64,000 nt of DNA from Bifidobacterium callitrichos DSM 23973 (GCF_000741175.1 NZ_JGYS01000003.1:1-64000); one strand, 5' to 3'; numbered from the stretch's first letter, positions 26,530-36,129 are shown. A program made the numbers and translations. The notes: a model not told the origin generated them from the sequence alone.

Positions 26530-27723
26530 ATGCGTTTCTGCACGAACTGCGGTCACAGTCTTGAACCCGGAACGAGATTCTGCACGAACTGCGGCACGCC
26601 GATTGCTCAGATGACTCCCGCCGGGTCGTCCGCAGCAGCTCAGCCGGAGCCCACGCCGATTCAACCGACGATTCAACCGGTACCGACACCGGCACCGACG
26701 AGGGGAACGTCGCAGGATCGTCCGGTGCCCGATCCCCCGCAGGCTTCCCCCGCACCCGCGTCCGGTCCTTCGCCTTCGCCGGTGCCGGCTCCCACGCCGA
26801 GCGCCACGACACGGTCCAGGACGAACCGGATATGGATCATCGTCGTGGCCGCGATCGCCGCCGTGGCGATCGTCGCGGCGCTCGTGTTCGCGTTCGTCAT
26901 CAAGCCGGACTTCCTGACCGGCTCGACCCCGACCAATCAGACCACCGAACAATCGAACACGGCCGATTCGGACAAGTCCGAAGCCGATTCCGCAACCAAA
27001 TCCGACACCGACGCGAAGGCCAAGACGACGAAGCCCAACTCGAAGTCGCTGTCGTCGATCACCGACAAGTACTCCTCCACCGACGTGTCGGTCTCGGCGA
27101 TGTTCCTCGGCGACGGCACCTCGTCGGCCGACACGTCCTATTCGGAAAAGGACGTGGCCAACACGGCCGCCGCACGCACGAAGTTCGTCTCCGCAGGCCT
27201 GTACCTGCCCGTCTATCTCGCCGCACGGTCGAACGGTGGCGATTCCCTCACCGAGGCCCAGACGATGATGTCCACGATGGACAATGCGGCCGCCAATCAG
27301 GCGATCGCCGACTTCGGCGGCTTCGAGGCGGTCAACCTGTGGCTCAAGCAGCACGGATACGCCGACACCACGCTGGACCGCAACTTCGGCGACGTGCAGG
27401 CCAGCAACGCCGGCTACGAGAACACCAGCTCCACGTTCGACGCCGTACGCATGCTCGCCGCGGTGGATGCGGCCGGGGTGTCCGACCTCATGAACGTCGA
27501 CGTCGCAGCCGAAGGCGTCGCGATTCCATCCGACATGACCATCCACGCACATCGCGGACAGGGCATCAAGAACACGTGGAACTACTTCGCGGTCGTCACC
27601 ACACCGCACGGCAAGGCGGCGGTCGCGCTCGCCACGCAGAATCAGGGCAAGGGCACGGCGGCGCAGATCATGAGCGACGTCCTCGCCGACATCGACCAGC
27701 AGCTCGCCAAGGCGGACGAGTGA
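26530..27723 (+). CDS. Zinc-ribbon membrane protein with degenerate beta-lactamase-like domain
   Basis: 397 residues. An N-terminal zinc ribbon ([20 protein letters not shown], Cys4, 7, 18 and 21) is followed by a Pro-rich linker and one membrane segment (about 101-125, [20 protein letters not shown]). A Ser/Thr/Asp/Lys-rich stretch leads to an extracellular domain (about 185-395). That domain aligns by eye with the enzyme encoded next. SLIK there corresponds to SAGL here (no catalytic lysine), SSNDAAN to MDNAAAN, and the KTG motif is not evident. I infer a non-catalytic, possibly ligand-binding relative. GGAAGGAAAGGG precedes the ATG at 26530. The stop overlaps the next start (TGATG), so the two are probably co-translated. 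Confidence 0.75.
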   Translation: MRFCTNCGHSLEPGTRFCTNCGTPIAQMTPAGSSAAAQPEPTPIQPTIQPVPTPAPTRGTSQDRPVPDPPQASPAPASGPSPSPVPAPTPSATTRSRTNRIWIIVVAAIAAVAIVAALVFAFVIKPDFLTGSTPTNQTTEQSNTADSDKSEADSATKSDTDAKAKTTKPNSKSLSSITDKYSSTDVSVSAMFLGDGTSSADTSYSEKDVANTAAARTKFVSAGLYLPVYLAARSNGGDSLTEAQTMMSTMDNAAANQAIADFGGFEAVNLWLKQHGYADTTLDRNFGDVQASNAGYENTSSTFDAVRMLAAVDAAGVSDLMNVDVAAEGVAIPSDMTIHAHRGQGIKNTWNYFAVVTTPHGKAAVALATQNQGKGTAAQIMSDVLADIDQQLAKADE

Positions 27724-28931
27724 TGGGCGGACGCCGCTGCGCGCGCAGTGCATCCTCTCGTAGACGTCGTGGACGGTCACACGCCGCGCGGAGTCGCACG
27801 CCGATCGCAGCCGTCATCGTGGCAGCGGTGCTGCTGGTCGCCGTACTCGCCGGGATCATCGCGTATCCGCGCGTGACGGGCGTGGCAGGCGGCGCAGCGG
27901 ATGACCCCGGCCGAAATCAGACCACGTCATCGACGACGAAACACACCACGGACGGCGACATGACAGGTACGGGTGACGGGACCGACAAAGCCGAAACGGC
28001 CGCACCGGACCCGGATGCGGCGCGCATCGATGCGGTGAGACAGACGATCGAATCGACCGTCGCACAGTATCCGGGCGACTGGTCCGTGTACGCGCTCGAC
28101 CTCGGCAGCGGGCGGGACACGGCGATCAACGACAAACCGCTGGTCGCGGCGTCGCTGATCAAGCTGTACATCATGCTCACGGTGTTCGATCGTCTCGAGC
28201 ACGGGACGATCGCCGACAACGCGACGATCGACGCGAACCTGCAGCAGATGATCACGGTCAGTTCGAACGATGCGGCCAATCGGCTGCTCGCCGTCATCGG
28301 CGGCAAGGGCGGGACCACGGCCGCGATCGCGACCGTCACCGACACCGCCGTACGGTACGGCTTCTCCGGCACGAAGGAGCTGCGCGCACTGACAGGCGCC
28401 GCATCGGGCAACGCCGTCGAGAACTGGACGTCGGCGCGCGACTGCGGGACGTTCCTCGCCAAGGTTTATCGGGGCGAACTGGTGTCGGCGAACGCGAGCA
28501 AACGGATGGTCGACCTGCTGCTTGGACAGACGCGACGCACGAAGATCCCGGCGGGCGTGCCCGCCGGCGTGCAGGTGGCGAACAAGACCGGCGAACTGGC
28601 TGCAGTGCAGAACGACGTCGCGATCGTCTACGGTGCCCGCCCATACGTGATCGCCGTGATGACGAACGACGTCGACGAATCCGCCGCCACGAACATCACC
28701 ACCCTCTCCGCGAACGTGTACCAAGCGTTCGAGGGGCGAGACAGCAGAGGCTGGCGGACGGACGCGACGTCAGCCGACCAACCGTCCGAGATCGGTGATG
28801 CCGATGACCTGACCGTGGCTGGTCGCAAAGGACTCGTCTCCCCCGTAGACCACGAAACGGTTGTCCACGGGCAGACCGAAATCCGGTGCGAGATCCTCGA
28901 GAATCTCGAACGATTTCGGATTGAACGATGA
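27723..28931 (+). CDS. Membrane-anchored class-A beta-lactamase-like serine hydrolase
   Basis: 402 residues. A basic N-terminus ([13 protein letters not shown]) and one membrane segment (about 26-48) suggest N-in topology with the enzyme outside. A Thr/Asp/Gly-rich linker follows. The hydrolase domain (about 85-338) has all three class-A marks: SLIK (about 144-147), SND (about 180) and KTG (about 288, [15 protein letters not shown]). It could act on beta-lactams or on cell-wall peptides. From about residue 338 on, some 64 residues read antisense to the DUF4143 remnant and look unlike the fold, so the original C-terminus was probably near 28735. Confidence 0.78.
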   Translation: MGGRRCARSASSRRRRGRSHAARSRTPIAAVIVAAVLLVAVLAGIIAYPRVTGVAGGAADDPGRNQTTSSTTKHTTDGDMTGTGDGTDKAETAAPDPDAARIDAVRQTIESTVAQYPGDWSVYALDLGSGRDTAINDKPLVAASLIKLYIMLTVFDRLEHGTIADNATIDANLQQMITVSSNDAANRLLAVIGGKGGTTAAIATVTDTAVRYGFSGTKELRALTGAASGNAVENWTSARDCGTFLAKVYRGELVSANASKRMVDLLLGQTRRTKIPAGVPAGVQVANKTGELAAVQNDVAIVYGARPYVIAVMTNDVDESAATNITTLSANVYQAFEGRDSRGWRTDATSADQPSEIGDADDLTVAGRKGLVSPVDHETVVHGQTEIRCEILENLERFRIER

Positions 28932-29210
28932 CGAGGACTTGACCTCGACAGCATACAGCGGCCGCCCGCCCTTCTCGATGATCAGGTCGATCTCCTTCTT
29001 GTTGCTGTCACGCCAGTAGAACAGCTTCGGTTCCCTGCCGAGCGCCTGATATCGTTTGACGATCTCGACCACGACCATGTTCTCATAGAGGTTGCCGCGA
29101 TATTGACTGGTGAACAGTTGATCGGCCGATTCCATGCCCACAAGCTGGCCGCCAACCCGGTGTCATAGAAGGCTATTCGCAGGCATATCGCCGACGGACG
29201 CAAGTTCGGC
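28770..29210 (-). pseudogene. Decayed DUF4143 ATPase (C-terminal remnant, frameshifted)
   Basis: An open frame from 29141 encodes GMESADQLFTSQYRGNLYEN, then KKEIDLIIEKGG and [10 protein letters not shown], the nuclease-like end of a DUF4143 protein. Just upstream the text continues in another frame as IAFYDTGLAASL, the segment that normally precedes it. One missing base in TTGTGGGC (about 29127-29140) would explain the switch. The ATPase half is absent: only about 50 bp separate the remnant from the upstream repeats at 29263-29297. This indicates an internal deletion followed by a frameshift. It overlaps the 3' end of the beta-lactamase-like gene by about 160 bp. Confidence 0.8.
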
Positions 29211-29262
29211 TCAAAGCCCTTGGAATCATTGCGTTCTCCCCCATCGACACATGCGTAATCGG

Positions 29263-29297
29263 CGATTTACATAAGTCGTAACCCACGATTTGCATAA
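29263..29297 (-). repeat. Pair of 23-bp-spaced repeats upstream of the DUF4143 remnant
   Basis: CGATTTACATAA (29263-29274) and CGATTTGCATAA (29286-29297) are spaced 23 bp, with part of the flanks (GTAATCGG, GTAACCCA) also alike. They lie where the lost start of the DUF4143 gene would have been. The intact DUF4143 gene at 2.3-3.6 kb also has phased A/T-rich repeats upstream, though of different sequence. Confidence 0.65.
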
Positions 29298-29352
29298 ACT
29301 GTAGTGATCTGCATCACATATTTTGCCGATGATGCCTCGACCATCGCCGCGT

Positions 29353-31395
29353 TCAGCACTTTGCGGCATTGAACGCGGCGATCTCCTCCATGAAACGCTT
29401 GCCGTACTGGCCGAGCTTGCGCTCGCCCACGCCGTTGACGGCGAGGAACTGGGCGTCGGTGACTGGCCTGATGCGCGCCATGTCACGCAGAGTGCGGTCG
29501 GAGAAGACGATGTACGGCGGTTTGCCGATCTCCTGCGCGATCGTACGTCGCAACGCACGCAGACGCTCGAACAGCGCGTCCTCCTCGTCGTTCGGCACGT
29601 AGGCGTCCACATCCGCGGACCCACTCGTGCCGGAGGCACCGTAGACGGTCGAATCCGGCGTGCCGGCGCCGCCGATGCCGGAGGCGACGCGGCGGACGGG
29701 ACGCCCCGCTCCCCCGATGCCATCCGACGAACGGTCGGTCTTACGGTCCACACGCTTGATCTCATAGCGGAACCCGGGTGCGACGGTCTCCGCCGCTCGG
29801 CGTCCGAACTTCACGATCGGCAGACGCCCCGCATCGATGTACAGGAACCCGTCGGTGGCCATCTGACTCAGCACGTCGCGGATGCGCGCCTCGGGCACGT
29901 CCCTGAGCATGCCGAACGTGGGCATGCTCTGCGGGTTGAGCCACGCGAGATCCTGCGCCTGCGAACCGCGCAGGATCCTGACGATCTTGCCGGAGCCGAC
30001 GCGCTGGTCGACGTCGTGCACACACTGGCTGATCGCCCGGGCCACGGCGGACACGTCGATGGTGGTGAACGTGCGCTCGCAGTTCGCGCACGCCCCGCAT
30101 TTGACGGGCTTGCCGGACGCCGACACACCACCATTCGCACCCGCGACCGGCCCGTCCTCCTGCCCGAAGTAGCGGGTCATGTAGCGGTGCAGGCACTCGG
30201 TGGTGCGGCAGTAGCCGATCATCCCGTCGAGCAGGCGCCGGCGGTTGCGCCGCGCGATCTCCTGTTCCTCGGGCGTCATGCGCTCGTTCTCGTTGTCGTT
30301 GTCGAGCAGGCGCCGGCGCGTGACGATGTCCGACTCGTTCCACAGCAGCGTGCACCGGCTGGGTTCGCCGTCGCGCCCCGCACGACCGGCCTCCTGATAG
30401 TACGCCTCGATCGACTCGGGCATGTTGTGGTGGATGACATATCGCACGTTCGACTTGTCGATGCCCATGCCGAACGCGTTGGTGGCGACGACGACCTGCA
30501 CCCGGTCGGTGACGAAGTCGCGTTGCGCGGCGGCGCGCACGTCGGCGCTCATGCCGCCGTGATAGGCGACGGCGAGACGCCCGGCCGACGCCACTCCCCC
30601 GGTCGCACCCGCGAGTTTCGCCGGCACCGCACGGTTCAGCGTGTCGGCGAGCGCCTCGGTCTCCTTGCGCGTGGAGCAGTACACGATGCCGGACTCCTGC
30701 GCATGCGCGGCGATATAGTCGGCGATCCACGCGGCCTTGCGTTTGCCCTCCATCATGATGACGTCGAAGTAGAGGTTGGGCCGGTCGAAGCCGGTGACGG
30801 TGACCTGCGGCGAACGCAGCCCCAGAAGGTTCACGACGTCGTAGCGCACCTTCTCGGTGGCGGTGGCGGTGAACGCGCCGACGATCGGACGGCGCGGCAG
30901 GGAGGCGATGAACTCACCGATCGACAGGTACGAGGAGCGGAAGTCCTGTCCCCATTGGGAGACGCAGTGCGCCTCGTCGACGGCCACGAGCGAGATCGGC
31001 GTGGACGAGGCGAAGTTCCTGAATCGCTGCGTCTCCAGGCGCTCCGGCGCGACGTAGAGGAGTTTGACCCGGCCTGCGGCGGCCTGTGCAAGCACCATCG
31101 ACTGCTCGTCGGGGGCCTGCGTGCCGTTGATGAACGCGGCGGGCAGGCCTATGTCGTTCAGAGCGTCGACCTGGTCCTGCATCAGGGAGATGAGCGGCGA
31201 GATGACGACGGTGACGCCGGGCAGGAGCACGGCCGGGATCTGGTAGCACACCGATTTGCCGGCGCCGGTGGGCATGACGGCGAGTACGTCCCGCCCGCCG
31301 AGCAGCGCGTTCACCACGGCGGTCTGCCCGGGGCGGAACGATTCGTAGCCGAAGTATCGTTTGAGCGCGTCGAGCGCCGCCGTGGGTTCAGTCAT
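29353..31395 (-). CDS. recQ: ATP-dependent DNA helicase RecQ
   Basis: 680 residues with the RecQ order. Helicase domain: Walker A VMPTGAGKSVCYQIP at about 40-54, DEAH box LVAVDEAHCVSQWGQDFRSS, then AFGMGIDKSNVRYVIHHNMP and YYQEAGRAGRDGEPS. RecQ-C zinc domain: cysteines in TECLHRYM and CGACANCERTF. HRDC domain at the C-terminus: FERLRALRRTIAQEIGKPPY to NGVGERKLGQYGKRFMEEI. It unwinds 3'-to-5' in recombination repair. The section between zinc and HRDC domains is a Gly/Ser-rich linker. Confidence 0.95.
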   Translation of the reverse strand: MTEPTAALDALKRYFGYESFRPGQTAVVNALLGGRDVLAVMPTGAGKSVCYQIPAVLLPGVTVVISPLISLMQDQVDALNDIGLPAAFINGTQAPDEQSMVLAQAAAGRVKLLYVAPERLETQRFRNFASSTPISLVAVDEAHCVSQWGQDFRSSYLSIGEFIASLPRRPIVGAFTATATEKVRYDVVNLLGLRSPQVTVTGFDRPNLYFDVIMMEGKRKAAWIADYIAAHAQESGIVYCSTRKETEALADTLNRAVPAKLAGATGGVASAGRLAVAYHGGMSADVRAAAQRDFVTDRVQVVVATNAFGMGIDKSNVRYVIHHNMPESIEAYYQEAGRAGRDGEPSRCTLLWNESDIVTRRRLLDNDNENERMTPEEQEIARRNRRRLLDGMIGYCRTTECLHRYMTRYFGQEDGPVAGANGGVSASGKPVKCGACANCERTFTTIDVSAVARAISQCVHDVDQRVGSGKIVRILRGSQAQDLAWLNPQSMPTFGMLRDVPEARIRDVLSQMATDGFLYIDAGRLPIVKFGRRAAETVAPGFRYEIKRVDRKTDRSSDGIGGAGRPVRRVASGIGGAGTPDSTVYGASGTSGSADVDAYVPNDEEDALFERLRALRRTIAQEIGKPPYIVFSDRTLRDMARIRPVTDAQFLAVNGVGERKLGQYGKRFMEEIAAFNAAKC

Positions 31396-31441
31396 GCTTC
31401 CAGTGTAGAAGCAGGTGGAAGCAGGGCGCTCCGCCGGCGTC

Positions 31442-32626
31442 TCAGAGCGCCTTGAAGGCCTGGTCGAGGTCGGCGATGAGGTCGTCCGCGTTCTCCAGCC
31501 CCACGGAGATGCGGATCAGGTTGGCGGGCACCTGCAGGGTGGTGCCGGCCACGGAGGCGTGGGTCATGGCGGCGGGCACTTCGATGAGGCTTTCGACGCC
31601 GCCGAGCGATTCGGCCAGCGTGAAGATGCGGGTGTGGTCGACGAAGCGCTTGGCCGCCTCGCCTCCGGCGGCGAGCTGCACGGAGACGACGCCGCCGAAT
31701 CCGCCGTGCATCTGACGTGCGGCGATCTCGTGGCCGGGGTGGGATTCGAGGCCCGGGTACCAGACGCGCTCCACCACGTCGGACGGCTGGGATTCGAGCC
31801 ATTGGGCGATCTTCAGCGCGTTGGCGGAGTGGCGTTCGACGCGCAGGGCGAGGGTCTTGAGGCCCCTGATGTCGAGCCAGGAGTCGAACGGGGAGGGCAC
31901 GGCGCCGGCGGCGTTCTGCAGGAAGGCGACCTCGTCGCGCACCTCGGCGTCGTTCAAGACGACGGCGCCGCCGACCACGTCGGAGTGGCCGCCGATGTAC
32001 TTGGTGGTCGAGTAGACGACCGCGTCGGCGCCCTCGCCCAGCGGATGCTGGAGCGCGGGCGAGGCGAACGTGTTGTCGACGACGACCTTGGTGCCGTACT
32101 TGTGCGCGATCTCGGCCGTCAGAGCGATGTCGGTGATGTTGAGCAGCGGGTTGGACGGGGTCTCGACCCACACGTACGCGTAGTGCTTGGCGGCGAGCGC
32201 CTCCTCGACGGCCTTCGCATCGGTGATGTCGACCACGTCGAGGCCGACGCCCCACGGCACGAACACCTTGGCGAGCAGTCGGTAGGTGCCGCCGTACACG
32301 TCGTTGCCGAGCAGGATGCTGTCGCCGGGCTTCAGGGTGGAGCGCAGCAGCACGTCGATGGCGGCGAGTCCGGAGGAGAAGGAGAGCGCGTACTTGGCAC
32401 CTTCGACGGCGGCGAGCTGCTCGTCGAAGCTGGTGCGCGTGGGGTTGATGGAGCGCGAGTAGTCGTGTCCGCCGCGAAGGCCCAGCACGCCGTCCTGCTT
32501 GAACGTGGAGGTGGCGTAGATCGGCGTGACGACGGCGCCGGTGGTGGGGTCGGGCTCCTGGCCGGCGTGGATGGCGCGGGTGGCGATGTCGGCTGCGGCG
32601 AACTGGGCGTTGTATTCGGCGGACAT
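31442..32626 (-). CDS. metB: Cystathionine gamma-synthase/lyase
   Basis: 394 residues of the Cys/Met-metabolism PLP family. It shows ATRAIHAGQEPDPTTGAVVT, YSRSINPTRTSFDEQLAAVE, ALSFSSGLAAIDVLL and the cofactor lysine in AVVYSTTKYIGGHSDVVGG. ETPSNPLLNITDI is also typical. It would form cystathionine from activated homoserine, or cleave it to cysteine; the two activities cannot be told apart by sequence here. It lies 149 bp after the CBS-like gene on the same strand, giving a transsulfuration pair. luxS, about 5 kb away, supplies homocysteine. Confidence 0.9.
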   Translation of the reverse strand: MSAEYNAQFAAADIATRAIHAGQEPDPTTGAVVTPIYATSTFKQDGVLGLRGGHDYSRSINPTRTSFDEQLAAVEGAKYALSFSSGLAAIDVLLRSTLKPGDSILLGNDVYGGTYRLLAKVFVPWGVGLDVVDITDAKAVEEALAAKHYAYVWVETPSNPLLNITDIALTAEIAHKYGTKVVVDNTFASPALQHPLGEGADAVVYSTTKYIGGHSDVVGGAVVLNDAEVRDEVAFLQNAAGAVPSPFDSWLDIRGLKTLALRVERHSANALKIAQWLESQPSDVVERVWYPGLESHPGHEIAARQMHGGFGGVVSVQLAAGGEAAKRFVDHTRIFTLAESLGGVESLIEVPAAMTHASVAGTTLQVPANLIRISVGLENADDLIADLDQAFKAL

Positions 32627-32775
32627 GGTGATTGGTTCCTTTCGGTGTGGTGCGCTTGGGCTTATGAGTGGATTTTGGGTACGTTGTCGAGGGTATGGCA
32701 GTGGCCGGCGCGCATGGCGCCGGTCGGTATCGGTGTTGGTGATGACCGGTTATCCGGTCGGTTATGGGCGGAAGG

Positions 32776-33798
32776 TCACAGGTACTGTTCGGCGAGCGAC
32801 GGGCGGGTGGTGCGTTCGACGATGTCGCCGTAGCCGTTGGCGCGCATCCAGTCGTCGTTGAAGATCTTCTCCAGATAGCTGCGGCCGGAGTCGGGGGCGA
32901 GGACGACGACGAGCTGGTCGGCGCCGAGGTCGTGTTCCTTCGCGTACTTGATCGCGCTGACGACGGCCATGCCGGAGGAGCCGCCGACGAGCAGCGCCTC
33001 CTCGGCGGCGAGCCTGCGGGTCATCTCGAACGCCTCGGCGTCGTTCGCCTTGACGATCTCGTCGGGGATGGAGCGGTCGTAGGCCTTCGGGTAGAAGTCC
33101 TCGCCCACGCCCTCGATGTCGTACTGGTGGACGTCGGCGAGGCTGGGTGCGGAGTAGATCGAGCCCTCCGGGTCGGATCCGACGACGACGACGCGGCCGT
33201 CGGAGGCCTCCTTCAGATATTTGCCGGTGCCGGAGATCGTGCCGCCGGTGCCGATGCCGGCGACGAAGTGCGTGACCTTGCCGTCGGTCGCCTCCCAGAT
33301 CTCGGGGCCGGTGGTCGCGTAGTGGCTGGCGGGACCGTTCGGGTTGTCGTACTGGTTGGGGCGGAATCCGCCGGGGATCGACTTGGCGAGTCGTTCGGCG
33401 ACCTGGTAGTAGGAGCGCGGGTCGTCGGGGCCGGCGTCGGTGGGGGTGACGACGACTTCGGCGCCGTACGCGCGCAGCACGGCGCGCTTGGATTCGGAGA
33501 CCTTGTCCGGCAGGGTGAAGATCGTGCGGTAGCCGCGCTGCTGGGCCACCATCGCAAGTCCCACTCCGGTGTTGCCGGACGTGGGTTCGACGATGACGCC
33601 GCCGGGCTTGAGTTCGCCGGAGCGTTCGGCCGCGTCGATGATGCGCGCGGCGATGCGGTCCTTGGACGAGCCGCCCGGGTTCATGTATTCGATCTTGACC
33701 GCGATGGTGGCGTTGACGCCCTCCTCGGCGGGGATGTGGTTGAGCTTGACGAGCGGGGTGTTGCCGATGAGCTCCGCGGTGCTGTTGGCGATGGTCAT
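32776..33798 (-). CDS. Cystathionine beta-synthase / cysteine synthase-like PLP enzyme
   Basis: 340 residues, fold-type-II PLP enzyme without CBS regulatory domains. It starts STAELIGNTPLVKLNHI. The PLP lysine is in MNPGGSSKDRIAARII, followed by EPTSGNTGVGLAMVAQQRGY and the phosphate-binding VAGIGTGGTISGTGKYL. GSDPEGSIYS is more like cystathionine beta-synthases than plain O-acetylserine sulfhydrylases. With the next gene (metB-like) it can move sulfur between homocysteine and cysteine. The ATG at 33798 was chosen because the fold starts there; the frame is open another 108 codons upstream with no recognisable protein. Confidence 0.88.
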   Translation of the reverse strand: MTIANSTAELIGNTPLVKLNHIPAEEGVNATIAVKIEYMNPGGSSKDRIAARIIDAAERSGELKPGGVIVEPTSGNTGVGLAMVAQQRGYRTIFTLPDKVSESKRAVLRAYGAEVVVTPTDAGPDDPRSYYQVAERLAKSIPGGFRPNQYDNPNGPASHYATTGPEIWEATDGKVTHFVAGIGTGGTISGTGKYLKEASDGRVVVVGSDPEGSIYSAPSLADVHQYDIEGVGEDFYPKAYDRSIPDEIVKANDAEAFEMTRRLAAEEALLVGGSSGMAVVSAIKYAKEHDLGADQLVVVLAPDSGRSYLEKIFNDDWMRANGYGDIVERTTRPSLAEQYL

Positions 33799-34343
33799 GT
33801 TCGTCTCTTTCCTTGTGGTTCGGGTGGGTTGTCGGTTGGTTGGTGATGGATTGGATGGAAGCCATGCGACGATGCCGTGTCGCGGACCGACGTTCCCCGA
33901 CGAAAGGAAAGTGACGAGATTGATTGCGTTCGATGCGGTGCGATTCCGTATCCGGTGATCGCATCCGGTGTTTTCCGATGATGCCGGTGTTCCGGGCCGT
34001 TCGCCGGATGCGTGATCCGTGGATGCCCGTATGCCCTGTCGCTCATTGGTCTGCCCCGAAGACCCGGTTATCGATACCCCCAACGTACCAATAGCCTTGT
34101 GCGACTGAAAACCGCTGCGCACGAATCGAGGTGAAATGCGGCTACGCCGCGCCCGAATGCCCTATCTCAAGTTATGCGTCACTGACCGTTCGCCCGGGGG
34201 CGTCGGTTAGCGACAACAACACAAGATAATCTGCATGTCTCACACGATACCACCCTCATCGGCGAGGGCGTGTCGCGCGGGGCCCGCACAGTCCGCATTG
34301 TGGACAGGGATGATACCTGTTGCCATGTCTCTCCCCGGCCGGC
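33799..34343 (-). promoter_or_regulatory. Long untranslated region upstream of the transsulfuration pair
   Basis: About 545 bp with no recognised gene. The word CTATCTCAAGTTAT lies near 34162-34175 and TATCGATAAC near 34068-34077; the latter could be part of a -10 region, but no promoter is clear. An 83-codon frame (34046-33795) ends with TGA overlapping the ATG of the next gene; it is His/Pro/Arg-rich, lacks cysteine codons and may be chance. I recognise no known riboswitch here. Confidence 0.3.
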
Positions 34344-35219
34344 CTACAGCGAGGCGGCTTCGATGAGGCGACGGGTGTAGTCGGATTCAGGGGCGTCAAG
34401 GACCCGCTCAGTGGGTCCGGTCTCGATCGCACGCCCCTCGTTGAGGACGAGGATGCGGTCGGCGATGTGCCGTACGACGCCGAGATCATGCGAGACGATG
34501 ATCAGCGCGGGGCGCTCGCCGTCCACTCCCTCGCCGGCGAGGATCGACTGGAGGGTCTCGAGGATCTGCACGCGCGCGGCCACGTCGATGGCGCTCATCG
34601 GCTCGTCGGTGAGGATCACCTTCGGCTCGTTGACGATGGCGCGGGCGATGGCGACGCGCTGCGCCTGCCCGCCGGACAGGTCGCACGGGTAGCGGTTCAG
34701 GAACATGCGCGGGTCAAGGCCGACGCGGGCCAGCGCCTGCACGGTCTTGCCGGCGACCTCGTCGAACGCGTAGCCGAGCGCCTTGCGCCGCAGCCACAGC
34801 GGTTCGGACACCGACCGTTCGACGGTCCAACGCGGATCGAGCGACCCGTACGGGTCCTGGAAGACGATCGACGATTCGGCACGCAACGCACGCATGCCCG
34901 CCGAACCGCGTTCGACCGCGGACCCACGGTAGAGGATCTCGCCGGAGTCGGCCGTGTCGAGCCCCAGCATGACGCGCGTGAGCGTGGTCTTGCCCGATCC
35001 GGATGCGCCGATCACGGCGAGGCACTCCCCCGCATGCACCTCGGCGGACACGTCGAACAGCACCTGCCGGCGCGTTCTGGGCGCGAACAGCCCACGGTGC
35101 ATGGCACGGTCGACGAACGACGTGTCGATGTGTCGTGCGGCGAGCAGCGGCTGCGACGGTTCAGTCGACCGCGGCGTTGCCGTTGCGTCTGCGGCGTTCA
35201 TAACGTTCATGGCGTTCAT
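34344..35219 (-). CDS. Peptide-type ABC transporter ATP-binding protein (OppF/DppF-like)
   Basis: 291 residues. Walker A CLAVIGASGSGKTTLTRVML, Q-loop VFQDPYGSLDPRWTV, signature LSGGQAQRVAIARAIV, Walker B VILTDEPMSAIDVAAR and IIVSHDLGVVRHIADRILVL are all present. QDP(Y/F)GSLDPR is typical of OppF/DppF. It shares a 4-bp ATGA overlap with the oppD-like gene and is the last gene of the minus-strand transporter run. It energises the importer together with OppD. Confidence 0.9.
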   Translation of the reverse strand: MNAMNVMNAADATATPRSTEPSQPLLAARHIDTSFVDRAMHRGLFAPRTRRQVLFDVSAEVHAGECLAVIGASGSGKTTLTRVMLGLDTADSGEILYRGSAVERGSAGMRALRAESSIVFQDPYGSLDPRWTVERSVSEPLWLRRKALGYAFDEVAGKTVQALARVGLDPRMFLNRYPCDLSGGQAQRVAIARAIVNEPKVILTDEPMSAIDVAARVQILETLQSILAGEGVDGERPALIIVSHDLGVVRHIADRILVLNEGRAIETGPTERVLDAPESDYTRRLIEAASL

Positions 35220-36106
35220 GACTGTGCGACTCCCCCTTCATCGGCACGCGACGTGTCGCCGGCATGCAGCGTCAGCCTGCGCGCGGCCGTGACGAGCTCG
35301 CGAGCGGGCGCCGTTTCGGGCGCGGCGAGCAGATCGGCCGTATTCCCCGATTCGACGATACGCCCCTCGTCCAACACGTAGCAGCGTGTGGTGGCGCGCG
35401 AGAGCACGGCGAAGTCGTGGGTGATGAACAGCATCGAGGCGCCCGCGTCGTCGACGAGCGAGACGAGCAGGTCGACGATCTGGCGTTGCGTGATCGAGTC
35501 AAGCGCCGTGGTGGGCTCGTCCGCGATGATGAAGCGCGGCGAGGTGATCAGCGCCGTCGCGATGCCGACGCGCTGGCGCTGTCCGCCCGACAGCTCGTGC
35601 GGCCGCTTGTTCAGCACGTCGTCGGACAATCCGACCTTGCCGAGCATCGCCCTGACACGCTCGGCGCGTTCCGAGGCCGTGAGGTCGTAGTGCAGCCGCA
35701 GCGGCAGCGCGATCTGCCGCGCGACGGTCATCACCGGGTTCAGCGCCCGAGCCGGATTCTGGAACACCGTCCCCACATACCGCCCGCGCAGGTCGGCCAA
35801 CGTCCGCTCGTCCGCATAGGAGGCCGGAGCCGAGTCGCCGCCATTACCCTCGCCACTCGCACTCCCAAGGATCGCCGCATCCCCCATCGAAATCCCGCCG
35901 CACAGCGAAGCGCCCTGCGGCAACAACCCCAGCAAGGCCTTGGCGATCATCGATTTGCCCGACCCGGACGCCCCGATCAGCCCGACGCGCTCCCCATCGC
36001 CGATGGTCAGATCGACCCCATGCACGATCTCGACGCCACCAAGGTCGACTTTCAACCCACGGACAGAAACACTCATCGAACACCTCCCCCGAGGCACAAG
36101 CAGCAA
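35216..36106 (-). CDS. Peptide-type ABC transporter ATP-binding protein (OppD/DppD-like)
   Basis: 296 residues. Walker A RVGLIGASGSGKSMIAKAL, Q-loop VFQNPARALNPVMTV, signature LSGGQRQRVGIATALI, Walker B FIIADEPTTALDSITQRQIV and FITHDFAVLSRATTRCYVL. The Q-loop with NPVMTV is typical of OppD/DppD. It pairs with the overlapping OppF-like ATPase. The long hairpin C stands between it and the upstream permease gene. Confidence 0.9.
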   Translation of the reverse strand: MLLVPRGRCSMSVSVRGLKVDLGGVEIVHGVDLTIGDGERVGLIGASGSGKSMIAKALLGLLPQGASLCGGISMGDAAILGSASGEGNGGDSAPASYADERTLADLRGRYVGTVFQNPARALNPVMTVARQIALPLRLHYDLTASERAERVRAMLGKVGLSDDVLNKRPHELSGGQRQRVGIATALITSPRFIIADEPTTALDSITQRQIVDLLVSLVDDAGASMLFITHDFAVLSRATTRCYVLDEGRIVESGNTADLLAAPETAPARELVTAARRLTLHAGDTSRADEGGVAQS

Positions 36107-36129
36107 ACGCGACGAACACCCCCAACGGA

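Noticed and set aside
25900-27780. luxS frame extended to 626 codons
   Set aside because: Only the last 167 codons match LuxS, and a good ribosome-binding site precedes the ATG at 26403; the extension overlaps the divergent zinc-ribbon gene and is Arg/Gly-rich noise.
33795-34046. 83-codon leader frame whose stop overlaps the start of the CBS-like gene
   Set aside because: The ATGA overlap is suggestive, but the ribosome-binding site is weak, the His/Pro/Arg-rich product looks like chance, and it lacks the cysteine codons expected of a cysteine attenuator.
33799-34343. Possible SAM or other sulfur riboswitch before the transsulfuration genes
   Set aside because: I looked for the conserved cores of known classes and saw none; only length and context suggest regulation.
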